The notes beneath the pieces were generated by a model. That model worked only from the letters and a program-made list of their open reading frames with translations, did not search any database and was not told where the DNA came from. Source: Primula veris (Eukaryota; Streptophyta; Magnoliopsida; Ericales; Primulaceae). Taken from it: DNA of 64,000 bases. The position numbers were made by a program, and so were the translations under genes. Below are positions 35,525 through 48,879 of the stretch, piece by piece. Position 1 is the stretch's first letter, and each line of letters starts with the position of its first letter. The stretch lies in assembly GCA_963682055.1 (NCBI GenBank), contig OY821748.1:6114843-6178842 (forward strand), read 5' to 3'.

Positions 35525-35959
35525 ATGACTAAATTATTCTTCATATTAACATTTCTTTTAGCATGTAACTCTTTTCAAAACACCCTTTCGACGACGACTA
35601 CTATGGGTGACCTTTGGTGGCATATTTATATGTATGTAACGAGTCGTATTCCTGATAATTCCCCGTTACAGGTGCGTTGTCAGGAAAAGGGTCATGATTT
35701 AGGCTTGCAGACCGTGAAGAATGGTCACAATTTATCTTGGAATTCAAATGATTCAATTCTTGGCAGAACATTGTTCTTTTGCCATTTTTATTGGGGTGAC
35801 ATGGAACGCATTTTCGAAGTCTATAATAAGCATGTTAGAAAAGCATGTAAGAACAAAGAAGATGCTTATACTTGTTATTGGGAAGTAAGAACAGATGGGT
35901 TTTACCTCAGCAATAACCAACAGTCTGGTTATCAAAAAATGTATGATTGGCTGTACTAG
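35525..35959 (+). CDS. S-protein homologue (SPH), self-incompatibility S1 family
   Basis: Single-exon gene for a small secreted protein of 144 aa, the usual size of the plant S1/SPH family. Poppy PrsS in this family is the pistil self-incompatibility ligand; most members have unknown roles. I start at the Met at 35525 because a hydrophobic signal peptide follows at once (KLFFILTFLLACNSF, residues about 3-18). An upstream in-frame Met at 35459 would bury it. The mature part shows family features: WWHIYMYVTSRI near the start, VRCQEKGHDLG, FFCHFYWG, KACKNKEDAYTCYW and a final aromatic-rich DWLY. Cysteines in RCQ, FCH, KAC and TCYW fit the conserved disulfides. No lesion is seen. The ortholog is not determinable. 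Confidence 0.85.
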   Translation: MTKLFFILTFLLACNSFQNTLSTTTTMGDLWWHIYMYVTSRIPDNSPLQVRCQEKGHDLGLQTVKNGHNLSWNSNDSILGRTLFFCHFYWGDMERIFEVYNKHVRKACKNKEDAYTCYWEVRTDGFYLSNNQQSGYQKMYDWLY

Positions 35960-36341
35960 CCATATTGTGAGACTGATAATCCAAGTTTAAAAAAAAATTA
36001 AATCATCTGCACTGATACTAATATTAGTTTTGAGTCTATGGTTTGTGTTTTTGTGATATTAATTAGTATTGGCCAATTTATAAGTATAAATTAGGATTCT
36101 GTTTAAGTATAAAGAAATTCTAAAACTGACTCAAATAATGAGAAGGGCAGGGCTTTCATGAATGTTCTTCTTTTGGACAAATAGGACATAATTGCTGTTA
36201 TTTTGGTCTTCATTGACGGCTTAGAATTTACGTGATAACTTATTTCAAAGACCATTAATGTTATTTGAAAAATGAACGTGGCTAAGAAACGTGATATATT
36301 CATTTTGGGACAAAGTTTCCGGTAAATACCGGAAAGATAGG
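35960..36341. other. Downstream flank of the SPH gene
   Basis: AT-rich; contains possible AATAAA-like signals but no further coding evidence. Confidence 0.45.
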
Positions 36342-36579
36342 TATTTCCTCCGTTCCTAATTAAGTGTCCACTGTGAAAATACGTGCATTTTTTACCGTTA
36401 AATTTCTTATACATAGATTGTCGGAAAAAATATTTCAAAGGTCGATCACATAGTTCATAGTTAGAACTATACGATGGAATTTTTAAATTTTTCATTCCAG
36501 CAATCTACTTATGAGAAATTCGATGGTCAAATTTACACGTATTTTCATAATAGACACTTATTTAACGACGAATTGAGTA
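36342..36579. mobile_element. Stowaway-like MITE
   Basis: About 235 bp with terminal inverted repeats. Left TATTTCCTCCGTTCCTAATT then AAGTGTCCA; right, inverted, TACTCAATTCGTCGTTAAAT then AAGTGTCTA. Both are followed inward by 'aaaatacgtg'. A TA dinucleotide lies at each end, as expected for Tc1/mariner-type MITEs. Confidence 0.7.
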
Positions 36580-38024
36580 TTATAGAGTATATACATCTCA
36601 TTAGTACCAATCCGTCATTGAAAATATTCCCGTAATGTTTTCAAATAATCCGTAATTCTAATAACTATTTTTTTCCCTATCCTCTTCCAAGCCCCATAGC
36701 CCGTTCCATACAGCTTGTTTTGCAGCGAGGATGAACGGTAGTGGTGCGGCTTGGAGGACTGGATAGTAATCAACAAAGAAGATAATGGACTTATTTTTGC
36801 AATGTTAAAACTTAAAATATTATAAATTAAACTTATCAAATCACCCTTAAAGACCCTATCTTTTCAGATGTTGATGGTTTAAGTATAACAATGAAGTTTC
36901 TTTATTTAAAAAGATGTTGGCAAAATGTAAATATGTTGACTCTGAAATTTTAAATATCAGATGAATTTATTAATATTTTAGTCGAATCCTTTTAACACAA
37001 TGTCAAATGATTAGATGTCACTATCTTATTTCTGTACGATCCGGTGAAATCTTTTGTCCATCATATCCTAAGTCTCGTGATCATGTGTGATCATGTCTAC
37101 ATTGTTTTTAGTGCGATTATATATCTTTCGATTCCGTGTGACCATTTGCAGTCATGTGTCAGTCCTATCTAGTGTGATTGTGTGTTCGTCTGATCATGTG
37201 TTATTATGTGTACGCCCGATCCCTTATAATCATGTATGATTATATGTCTGCCTGATCATGCATGCTTCATGGTGATTCTCGCTCAATTCTGTTTGATTTC
37301 ATGTTAGTGTCTGATATGCTCCTAGTAGTGCTAGTTGATCGTTAGTCTTACCGTCGTCATTTTACAGGACGTTCATGTCCCCGGCGGCATACATGTGTAC
37401 GCTCATATATCGCAATAAACATTCCGTTTTTTTTCCAATTCCACTGCTTTATCTTGCTTCTAAGGAGCGTGTTTTTAATGTTGGTGGTGATCATGACTCT
37501 TTTTATCAAGTGGTTGGACGCCTATCTATTCCAAATAGATAAATATGTTCGGTACAAACTATTCGCTTTGCCACGAGACGTGCTTGGCCTTTTGCTTTGA
37601 GTTTGGTCATGTACCGGTGATGATGCTATAAAACGAGATAATATGTTTTTGTCGTAGTGGGATGGTGATGATCGAACCTATGCTTGGTAATTGGGACAAT
37701 AATGTTACATTTATTCTACTTTTGGATTTTATATCTTCATAAAAATTAACTTAAATATAAATTAATAGAAGAATGTACATTTTATAATATACAAAGTATG
37801 CCGAGTTTATTTAAATTTGGTTCACAACTTAATTGTGACATTAGGCAAAAAGGATCCTATGTATTTAAGTCTAAATTTTTAATTAAGATTGTCAATCATA
37901 TTATTAGTGTACGATTGTAACTCGTAACTTAAATCATATATATAAAAGTAATTTATATATTTATAACGTACCCAGAGACGTTTCATATATATAGCATATC
38001 CAAACAGTCACTCGACTCGGGAGA
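36580..38024. other. Intergenic, no supported gene
   Basis: Between 37.0 and 37.4 kb the DNA is richer in 'gatcatgtgtgatcatg'-type motifs. Near 37.44-37.53 kb a plus-strand frame shows LASKERVFNVGGDHDSF, faintly like the C-terminal hAT dimerisation block. It is too short to call. Confidence 0.4.
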
Positions 38025-38600
38025 CGGATCGGGAATATTTTTTTTGACAAAGCCATAACTTTGATCGGTTGCGTTAGGTTTTTCAACAATGATATATAAA
38101 TGGATTGACAATAAACGATGAACACTTATTGATCTTTATTCTTATTCGGCAATTGCCATTGTTCGGACTACAATTCTATCGCTATATTTATGCTCGGATT
38201 CACTGTTTTATCCGAAACGTGATATTTCTCTTCTCTTCGGTGCTCGACTCTCTGCCTTGTTCGGTTAGGCTATTGATGTGATACGTTCTGACAAGTTTTT
38301 ATCTTTTCTCTCCTTCTCTCTATATTTTTTAGGTATGATTTCTGGTCCATTTCTTAGGGGGTACTTGACTATTTATAGGCAATTATGCCTCATAAGATGT
38401 TGCCAAGTGTCTCTAATGAGATTTTTCAGACGTGGATCCCTAATTAAGTGGGTTTGGGCTTTTAGTATTATCCACCCTTATTTTTAAAGAAAAACATGGG
38501 ATAACCCATTCAAGCATTGGATACCCACCCCTCTATAATAGATGGGCCTATTCGTATCCGAATAAATACATTCGGGTCAATTTTTATATTCTATCATTTT
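38025..38600 (-). repeat. LTR-like or promoter-like fragment
   Basis: On the minus strand a clean TATA box (CCTATAAATAG, 38369-38379) precedes a leader-like purine-rich stretch with 'gagagaaggagagaaaag'. The pattern resembles the U3-R part of a plant LTR, possibly a solo LTR. No TG..CA borders with TSD, partner LTR or downstream coding region were found. Confidence 0.35.
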
Positions 38601-39945
38601 TGGATACGGTTGTCGAATAGTAATATAATACTAAGACGTACGTTTGTCAAATATAGTAATATAATACTAGTATTTTTTGCTCTTCTGGTCAATTTTGTTT
38701 TAATTGGGTCTTCATTGAGGGCTTTGATTAAACAAATATACATCAAGAAAAGAAACTTGTTTTAAGACCAATTTTCTTTTAAAAGTGAATGTGGCGATAA
38801 AACGAGCTAAGTTCAGTTTGGACCTTGGGGTAATGTTTCTCCCATTGAAGTGACGTTAATTATATGTTTCTATGCATATAAATGATATAGTCACCCAACA
38901 AATTTACTTAAAAATTTTACCCGCTGATTTGACCGGTTAAAGGTATCAATTTTTTTTTTTTTTTCTGATAATGAAATCATATTTTCATTTAATACATCAT
39001 TAATGTACTTAATCTGCTAAATAATCATCCTTTAACCATTACTTATTTACTTGAATAAATTTGTGAAAAACCATGGAAAGTAGGATAGTTTGGATATGAG
39101 TATTACAGTTGGTCAGTTGCATGCATTCTGTGTTTTCAAATTTATTATGGTAAATATATATTTGTCATTTTTGGTCAATCACTTTATTTTTATATAAAAT
39201 ATCATTTTAATCTGTAACTTCTCTATTTTAACTTTATGATAATTATTCTCGATTTGAAACTTTTTACTAATTTAAGATATTATTGTTGGCTTCGTTGTTA
39301 TAAAAAAAAAATGAAGAAAGAAAAATAGAATAATTTTCTCACTTTCCTAAATAAAAGTTGAGAACGTTGGTTATGAAAATACTTTATTGAAATACCATCA
39401 TATAATTATCACTCGATAGGTAACTCTTTCATAAGTCAAAGAGTCACAATAAATGAGAATCATAAAGTTTTCAAATTAACAATTATTTTTCATTCAAAAC
39501 AATTAAAACAGAATATTTTATTTCCAACAATAATGACATTAAAGAGCCCCTAAAGGCCAGCGATAATATTAAATTTAAGGAGCAATTTTTCATCACCACA
39601 AGGTTAAGACTTAAGACTTTTGATTTGAGCGACAAAATAGTTGTTGCTCTTACACTCATGAAACATTATACAATTTTAAAGTCTAGGATGTCTTTTTCAC
39701 TAAATTAATCATTTGAACAAGTGATGCATACGTACTGTCAGTCAATGCCAATAAACTTTCTTAATTGTTGTTAAATGTGAATCATGTGATTATCTCAAGA
39801 ATAAGTTACACTGTGTACTTTGAATTTCTGTCATAAACTCATGACGATCGTATTATACCAGTTACAACATACAGTTTTCTCATACTAGCACAATAAAATA
39901 ATACATCTTCAATTAATTTTAATCCGATTACTGGAGTTAGGGATG
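38601..39945. other. Intergenic, nothing supported
   Basis: AT-rich DNA without recognised exons, terminal repeats or tandem arrays; one poly(T) run near 38950. Confidence 0.5.
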
Positions 39946-40440
39946 GAAATAGTATAATACCGTGATAATTTTCGTCATACTACTATCGTACCATATAAGT
40001 ATGATATACTAAATTTCAATACCATTACTGTATCATGCTTTCGTTTATTGCACTTTCGATATACCGCAAATACGGTATGGTACGGTACATTAGCAACTTC
40101 GAAAAATAACACAATATTTTTACAAAAAATAAAGTTTAAATATAACCGCTTCATTTATGAATAGTTGAATAAGATTACAAACATCATCATAATTTGTGCT
40201 ACTTATTTTGTATCTTAAATGTTAAAAATATTAAAAATTATATTTGAATATGAGAATTTTATATATAAATGGTAATATGTTACAGATGGTACAATACTAT
40301 GGTATCAAAAATCGATTACAATTGCTATGACACTAAATTAAATGGTACGGTAATATCGTATCATGTATGTAGTAATACCGTAAGTGCGGTACAAATGTTA
40401 CGATATGCATGGTGATGGCGATTGTTTGCTTACATTGTGA
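39946..40440. repeat. MITE-like block rich in 'ggtacggta' motifs
   Basis: It starts TAGGGATGGAAATAGTATAA and contains 'gtatggtacggtac' in its left part and 'aatggtacggtaatatcg' in its right part. It ends near an inverse of 'CATCACCATGCATATCG'. The layout resembles hAT-type MITEs whose ends carry TAGGGATG. Borders are tentative. Confidence 0.35.
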
Positions 40441-40630
40441 TGCAAAATTCCATTATCACCGTTTATTTTCTATATACTTCATATGTTCCAAAAATGGCAC
40501 GTAGATCTTTTATCTTCATTTTAGCTATGTTAATTTTGTTGGAAAATGTTTTATGTTAAATAAAATTTCCTTATAAAACACCCTCAAAACAACCCCCAAC
40601 CAAGCCTAATAAATGAATGGTGGTTTCTAG

Positions 40631-41477
40631 TATGGATGAATTATGCTCGGGACCTGATCCGTAAATATTTTGATCCGTATCCCAATCCGATTATTTTTGG
40701 AAGTGAAAAAAAAATTTCAACCCGACCCGACAAAAGTTGGGACCCGAAATTTCGAAATTTCGTAGGGTCGGGATAGATTTATCCCGAATCTCTTGACATA
40801 TTTTTTTTTATTTTATGACAACGTCATTTTTTATTAACAATTTTCATTTGAGAAGTTAAACATGATATTAACACGAAATATAATATTAGTTTTAAAATAA
40901 CATTTTTAATAAATAAATTAATTAATTAACATATAATAAAAAAAACAGTGTAAAACTACAAATAGTGAAGTAGATAAAAAAATTGAATGTTTTTTTATCC
41001 GATTCTTTTGGTATTTAGTTTTATTCACACAAGTAACAATTATCATACTAAATGAGATAGATTATCATTATAATTTTTATAATCGAAAAATAATGATCAT
41101 TTATCTTTTTTGAAATAGCAATATAACTTTTTAATTTAACTATATATATTTTTAATAGTTTCATATATTAAAAACAACAAATCTATATTATATTTATGTA
41201 ATTATAACTAATATATGAAACAAAAAGTATTGTACCTCATATGGTAGAGTGCTTACATTGTATGTTAAAGGTACTGTGTTCGATTCTCATCATTTACATT
41301 TTATATAAATTAATTTATATTTTATTGTTAAAATAAAAAAAAATCATGTTATATAATACTCCATAAAATATAAATTAATTAAAAAATCGGGTCAGGTCGG
41401 GACACCCGACGAAATTAAAATTACCACCCGATCCTAAAGTTTGTCGGGTCGGGATTTCGGTATTTTTCTCAACCCTA
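40631..41477 (+). mobile_element. hAT-like non-autonomous element, copy B, with tRNA-like core
   Basis: 847 bp, inverted homologue of copy A. The ends are TATGGATGAATTATG and, inverted, TAGGGTTGAGAAAAATACC. Flanking 8-mers GTTTCTAG (40623-40630) and ATTTCTAG (41478-41485) match at 7/8, the TSD length of hAT elements. 'cgggtcggg' motifs lie inside each end. There is no coding capacity. Confidence 0.7.
41229..41297 (+). ncRNA. tRNA-like sequence with pol III A and B boxes (copy B)
   Basis: TACCTCATATGGTAGAGTGC (A-box region) and TGTTCGATTCT (B box) lie at the same spacing as in copy A, with loop ATTGTAT between. Less perfect than copy A. Conserved position and boxes argue for a shared tRNA-derived module; function is unproven. 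Confidence 0.5.
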
Positions 41478-42043
41478 ATTTCTAGTATGTATAGTATATC
41501 TTTATATATAAATTAATGTCTTATACTATACTTTGTAGTTCTAATTACTTAATGCTTTTGACTTTAAAAAATAAAACTTTTTACCTTTATTAAGTTGTGT
41601 ATTTAACCTATAATTAGTTGCTTACAACTCCTAATTTTTGAATATATTTTTTATTTATAATATTAAGTTAGTTAATTTTCAACTTGATTTTTTTTCTTGG
41701 TTCAAGATATTTTACTCATCAATTAATGTTTTACACATAATGATATTGTAAACTTTGTAAGTTCTTTATCTTTATCATATTTTTTTTTATTTTTTTTGTA
41801 AGTCTGTTTTGTATACAACCTTCTAATCAATTATAAATTATGTCATACTTGTCAAAAAACTTAGACTTCATGTTATTTGTTTCCAATTTACATAGTTTTT
41901 AGTTATAAGTTACATATTACTTTTAAGTCATATGTTGCTTATAAGTTATTTTTATCTTACTTAAAGCTTAGTTTTAACTTATAAGTTACTTTTTCTGGGT
42001 AAGATATATTTATTTATTAGTTTTTTTTACCTGTTATAATCTA
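41478..42043. other. AT-rich spacer, nothing supported
   Basis: Very AT-rich DNA between the hAT-like element and copia copy 2. It contains repeated 'ataagttactttt'-type words but no gene. Confidence 0.45.
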
Positions 42044-42048
42044 CTTAT

Positions 42049-42271
42049 TGTTGTGTGACATATTAGCTCGTTATAGATATATATAGAGATATGTATAGAT
42101 ATAGAGAGAGATATGAGAGAGACAACAATAGAGTCTTTATTAATCAGAATGTATCAATAAAAGGGGACCCTAACCTTCTTTATATACTAGAGGTTAGGGT
42201 TATAAAAGATAGAAAGCCCAACTTAGGCCCACTATGAGTAAGGCCCAATAGTCCAATAATATCTTACAACA
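42049..42271 (-). repeat. 3' LTR of copia copy 2
   Basis: Starts TGTTGTGTGACATATTAGC on the plus strand and ends ATCTTACAACA. It carries 'aataaaaggggaccctaacc', which differs from the copy 1 LTR, so the two insertions come from different LTR subtypes. Confidence 0.9.
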
Positions 42272-45200
42272 CTCCCCATTTGGACGTATTGAATTCTTCG
42301 TCTTCATGCATTCGATCTGAGTCGAGTTCATTCGCAGTGCTAAACACATAAAAACCTTAGGGCCGGAAAACCCAGTGTGGGACAAAACCGGTACCTAGGA
42401 GAAACTGTGTAGCCGAATGATATAGGCCAAAATATCATGTAAGTAACTAACCACAAAACAGTGTGCCTCATCAAAACCTTGACAGAGCAAACCCAATGGG
42501 AAAATCTCTGATCGAAGGAAAAAGAGTGCAACAGTGGTAGTAGTAGGGGATTAACCACAAAACAGGTGCCTCATCAAAACCTTGCTAGAGTAAACCCAGT
42601 GGGAAAAAATCTCTAGTCGAAGGACAAAAGAGTACACAGTGGTAAGAAATATACAACCGGATACTCCCCCTAATTTCGGCAATCTTAAGTGAGATATGAT
42701 GGGAACGTGTCTCGCTAAAAATCTTGCCAAGAAAAAACCAGTGGGAAAAAACCTTGGTCTAAGGACAAAAAGAGTACACGAGCATGCGACTGGATGCTCC
42801 CCCTCACTTGCACACGACAGGGTGCGAAGATTTCGACTAAGTAGTAATTAGTGCAATAAGCATTCACCTGGATGCTCCCCCTCACTTGCACACGACTGGG
42901 TGCAAAGATTTCATATTCCAAGAAAGAGTACGAGCATTCGACTGGATGCCTCATTTACTTACATACGACTGGATGCAAGAAAATCTAACGTGGAATAGAA
43001 CGAGCATTCAACTGGATGCTCTTAAACTTCATTTGTGAAGATTAATTTCGGCGAGAAATGCTAAATAGCATAATGTAGTCATGTCTCTCTTGATCAATAA
43101 CAACAAGTTGTCTTCTATGACAAGTGTTTTATCTGGATCGTGAGACAGAACATATGTAATTCAAATATGACTAATACTAGCTCGAAGCCATATACACTCT
43201 CCAGTCGTCTCATAGAGCACGAATAGATCAGAGTGATTCACTTGGAGTCATTCCAAGACCTCCAAGATATTGTCATATTCCTAATGGTAAAGACAGACCA
43301 TGTTAGAAATATCCCTTATGCAGGTCTGATAAGTAACCGGCATCGGTATAACCGAAAAAGGGTTGCATTAATTCGAGTACCGAAGGGGGTAGGTACACTC
43401 GATGACGCAAATGGGATAAACAAGCCCACTTCCAAAATTACCATAAGGTAAGGGAATGTGTCTTTAGTGCCATTTCGATGGCAGCGTGTTAGCGCGATGC
43501 TGTGTCGAGCTATACCATTCACAGCAGACAAGATGTTCGTCCTAGTACATTAGACCAAGTACAATGATGCGCTTATTGTACTTAGATATTAACATCATGG
43601 TTCAATATCTCTTTGTCGTCTCATCAGGGACGGACCGGGTCTATATCAATGTTTAGTGATCGAACGATCATGGGAGAATCTGACGATTTAGCGTCATAAT
43701 GACTAAAATGTCATAACACCTTCTGGGTGTAGTCTGAATCATGGACTTAGATTCAATCTTTACGGGACTCGATCATCAGGCCGAGTCACTACCGTTTCTT
43801 CCCAAGATCCTTCATATCGAAGGCAAATCCAAAAATGGATCGCGTAATAAAACACGCAAGGGCATAATACTTGTTCAAGTATCCCAAGCTAATCAAGTAC
43901 TCACTTAGGCGGGTATACCACATCCGCTCGGATTATATTAATCCATATAGTGAACGTCTCATTTAATTGAGATCGTGTTCCGTGGTCATGAACTACTTGA
44001 TTTGAGCACATGAAATCACACAGGGACCTTCATTTATATCTATTTGTCTAAATTCTCATAGAGATAAAACAATGACCACAATCACATGCTGCATAATCAG
44101 TTTTTCGGAAACTACTAAACTGATAAAGTATGGGACCGTTATAACGTCCATTATGAGGAAATCAACCATCTCGTAATCAATTCCAAGGTGTGAGAGAAGC
44201 CTTGCGCTACTAGGCGAGTATTCTACAATCTCATTATCCTCATCACTCTTCCTTACGAATAACCAAATAAACGAACTCGTTTAACATTGGTGGTGTTGGA
44301 GCTACAGGTCCAAACACACTTTCGCTAAGGAGTCTACTTGGATTACAAGTTTCCATTAGTCCAGTCTATTCTACGTTGACTTCAGGCAACGGTACATGGT
44401 TCCCTGTCAAAATTTGCTCATATTATCAGTCGTCACCGAATATATGAACAAGTAATCAATGACAGTCTCGTTTCGCTTCAATATCATCTAAGATATCATG
44501 ATCGACAGATATTTCAAGATTCTTAGGATGAGGAGGAAATCACACATCTCCTTGATCTTTTATAATCTCGTGCGACAAACGAGTTTCAGTTCACCACCTC
44601 TGGGGCTGAACGAATTAAGAACCGGTCAACTTCCTCATATCTTAGAAAGGACGACAGACTGACGGCCGACGGCAGCGTCCTTTGCTTGGCGGGTTCGGCC
44701 AAAGCAACGTGTTACGACAGGAATACGGCGTCCGACAGGGACGTCTATCCTTGCAAGCATTTTGCAGCAGGTATAAATGATCTCGTGACATCTCATAAAG
44801 TCATTAAATGCGTTTGGCATTTAGTTAGACTTGAGGGAGCCTATGCACTTACTTATCACTAAGTGCAGTTTTGGGGATCAAGCTAAGACTGAGTGGGTTA
44901 TGCCACGTTATTTCACGTCGTTCCTTATCAACGATAACGTGCAAATCTCCCCCTAACGACGGGGAGAACAGTCTTAGCGATGTCACTTTTGCATATCATG
45001 CGGTAAAGAGATCGCTTGCCAAGGTTACTCTATCAAATGATAGGCATGAGATTCATAATCGACTTATGTCCCCTTCAGAGGTCCATATTTTGAACGCTAT
45101 AGCGGCTCAATCAAAATATTAAGCACTTAAACACGCGTTCATATGAGGCGTCTGGCTCATAACCAGTAACCAACTGGTATGCATTTAGTGTTTTGAGTGA

Positions 45201-46727
45201 CTATGGGCCTCAGACGGACCAATGCAGCAAAATAGCATGACCCCACATGAAAATATTAATTTTGGTGCGCAAGACCAAAAAGTGCGTGCAACCATTTGCA
45301 GTCGCATCATCAAACTTTCCGTGAGTCCATTTGGGTCTGAACATAATCGACAGGATGTTCAATTTCAATTTCCAAACTCAAGTAATTCAAATCGAAATTT
45401 CGATTCTTACTCTTCGGAATTATCAAGTCGACTAGACTTTTCAGGATAATCCGGATCATGAGCCATCAACTTAATGATAGGGTTAAAAGTTTGGAAAATG
45501 CTGCATTTCTGTGGACAACAATAATCATGTGACCTTATTGTCGATGCATCAACCATAACCATTTATATTTTTGGTCCGTCTTATGGTTGGATAAGTCCAC
45601 AATAATTCCTTCAATTCTTTACAAGAATTCTACGAGTCCATTTCGCAATCTTTACACATACTAGTCTTTCAAAGTGAGCATTAGTGGCATGAATTTCGTA
45701 TTAATCACGAAATATATTCTCAGAAAGAATCCAAATGCTATGTGATTATAAATCAAGCATCGTCTTTTGACCCGGGAATATCTCATACGGTAAATGCCAC
45801 AATATCAAAATGCTCTTATCAATCGACGACAGGCGAATGATAGTATAGACAATCATGTCTTAGCATTTAAATCATTAATCATTTCGACGACAGGCGAAAT
45901 GATAAGGTAACTTTAAATGCTTTAAAGAATGTGGTAGCAACCACTTGAAAGACATTTCAACTCCTCTAAAATACGCTTTTGGTCGTATTGAATGGAGGCT
46001 ATGTAAAGAAATTTTAATTCTTTCATGAGCTATTACCAGATAACACTGGTTTTCTCGAATATTTTATAACTCAGCAAGATACGGCAGGACCTACATGAGT
46101 ATAAGAACTCATATTTGACAAATCAATTTGGTTTTACCAAAGATTTTGATTTTGGAACGACATGTCCAGAATCATTGTCACTGAGTACTCTTTTAGGCAA
46201 GTAGTTGGTGAAATTATGTGGTACCGTGTTACCCACTATTTCCAAAAAAACCAACTACACCACAAGTATTGCCTAAAATTTCATAATTTAAAGTTTGGTC
46301 ACATTTGTCAAAGGAATTTGCTCAAAACACTTTAAATTATTTCGAGAAATTTCATAAACAGGCAAACCATAATCCAAAAGTATGTCCAAATGGAAAAAAT
46401 CATAATCCAAATGGAAAAACATAATCTAGATGAGCGAAAAAATGGCTCAATGATTTATGAAAATCAATAGAGAAAGGTACCAAACTTATTTGAGCCACAA
46501 AACCGGGGGTCTCAAGAGTTTCCTTTCAGTTAGCTTTAACCACATTAACATCGGTTTTTTCACCTTTATAATAGTTATGAACTATTTAAGGAGTAACTGT
46601 GCATGACATTTGTCTTTATAGCATAGAGTTGCTTCATTGAGCATTATCTCTTACTTTGTGACAACGGGCCATAATGTTCCTTTCAATTACTGTCTTGCAG
46701 CCACAAGTTTTCGATTTTGACGATTGT

Positions 46728-47054
46728 CTAAAATCTCGCTTGGCTAGGCGATTCATCAGGATCACGACAGTTCGAGACAAATAACACTTGTCTCGGTTCT
46801 CGATTCGTGGAAAAAAAATATACACGAAGAGCATTAATATCAGGCAAACAATTCGCCATTGACCCAATAGGATTAAAACTACTCACCGGGGTAATTTTCT
46901 TATCCAATAACTGATGGGTGATAAAGGAACATGGTGAATATAAATTCACGATACTGCTGATGGAATACAATTTCCAAGCTAGTATTTTGGTGAAGGATTG
47001 CTCCAATATGTCAATTTCAGACATTTGTTCACCATAGAGGTCATCACGTCTCAA
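46728..47054 (-). pseudogene. copia gag remnant, copy 2
   Basis: Has the same landmarks as in copy 1 (SEIDILEQSFTKIL and NPIGSMANCLPDINAL), without the poly(T) expansion. The frame closes soon after the NPIG block. Confidence 0.6.
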
Positions 47055-47820
47055 ATGTGGCGGCAGAATAAAATCAACGCCTTAGCATTCATCCCGATGG
47101 TAACAACAAACTCTTGTTTTACTCATCAAAGATGGCATCCAAAAAAAATTTGGGCATCACATTTTCACACATCAGTGTGACTAACATGTGGTGACAAATT
47201 AAAATCAACGTTTAAATAGTCATTTCGCAAGTATGTTTTACGATTTTTCTCATCATATATGGCATCCAACATGTGTTGGGAGTTCTGGATTATTTATCAT
47301 ATAAAACGTCTGGTTTATATGTTTATGGTTTGCACAAGCACAAACTTTATTTCGAAACGACAGGTTCGAAAATAGTTTTGCTTTTAATGTGAATTGGTTC
47401 TCATTGATCGAACGACGGGTCGATACTGAGACACCAATTCGGCGAATACATATCTATATAGACACATTCGGGAAAATTATTATTTACTCAACCCCTTTCG
47501 GTAGCTCTATTTGAACACGACTAGGAAAGACGGTGAGGGGGGTGGGCACGAATGCCTCTTAAAAACCGACCTCATTAGGAGAACGACTTCCGCCTTTATC
47601 TTTCCTATACATCGTATCCAAATAGGTGAGCCTATTTAGGAAAGGTTCATAATTTTTCCAACTTAAATGTGAATATATACGATTTTCGCTTTTTATATAT
47701 GGCAATAATATTAACAATATAGACAATATCTATCTAGATTAACCACATATATATAAACAGGTAGTAAATATATTTTAGAATCTATCTAATCATGCAATAG
47801 ATTTGGTGTTATAAACAAAT

Positions 47821-47940
47821 CAATTTAAGATTATCAATCAATTCATAAAGATTCTAACATATCAAATCAAATCAATTTAAGATTATCAATCAATTCATAA
47901 AGATTCTAACATATCAAATCAAATCAATTTAAGATTATCG
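47821..47940. repeat. 52-bp tandem repeat in copia copy 2 leader
   Basis: A unit starting CAATTTAAGATTATC is present about 2.3 times at 47821, 47873 and 47925, virtually without change. The corresponding leader of copy 1 does not show this array. Confidence 0.85.
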
Positions 47941-48879
47941 ATTAGATCTAATCTAATAATTTACTGGCATATGTGATATTTATATATATGATAATATCAA
48001 AAAGATATGATTATGCTAACAATTATCTATGTTTATCGCCATATTAATAATTCTATACATGGTTAGTATAAACTTGCAAATAAACAATATATTTTTAATT
48101 ACCAATCAATTCTATATATGGTAAAAAAAATATTTTAACATGCAAAGGGGCTAAATTTACATGGAAACATATCAATTTATTCAATTAACATGCAATTTTT
48201 ATTCACTTGCTTTTTTAATAAATATATATATGCATGTGAGTGAATATTTAGACCGAATATTGACTTTTATAACACATATATACTGTTTTTATACATGTAA
48301 TATACTACAGGGACTATCCGTGTAATTTCAGCAAACTATATATCTATTTACAGCATTATTACTGCTTCAGTCCATAATTTCAGACAAGTTTCAGTTTAGT
48401 CCTTGAGTAATTTCCAGAATAGTTTACAGCTTTCAAAGAATTACAAATCAGTACATACGTTTCAGTTTGTTGCAGATTTAATCCGACAGATTAATATATG
48501 TTTTACAATTACATGATTTGGGTTATTTTGTATGATCTTATCAACAAATATGATTTTATAATCAACAATATGTGTGTTACGATCATATATAGTTATCCAT
48601 ACAAGTAACAAACCTTAATACACATGCATTATATACTACGGGATATTTATCATGTTTTAGTTATCCATAAAATAATACGTGCGATCACATATATGGAATA
48701 AATTAAGTTTTGAATTCGGTACCTTACGCACGGTATGTTGATGAAGGTCGATATAGCAAAACACTAAAAATCCGGATAAACCTTAAGGTTTATAAATACC
48801 CAATATCCGTCCGTTTACCAAAAATCTCCAATATCCGTGAGCGTATATCCTATTCTTCGCGAGCAAAGTGCCGATAACG

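Noticed and set aside
37430..37540. hAT transposase dimerisation remnant
   Set aside because: Only about 25 residues (ASKERVFNVGGDHDSF) vaguely resemble the block, with stops around it and no other transposase part.
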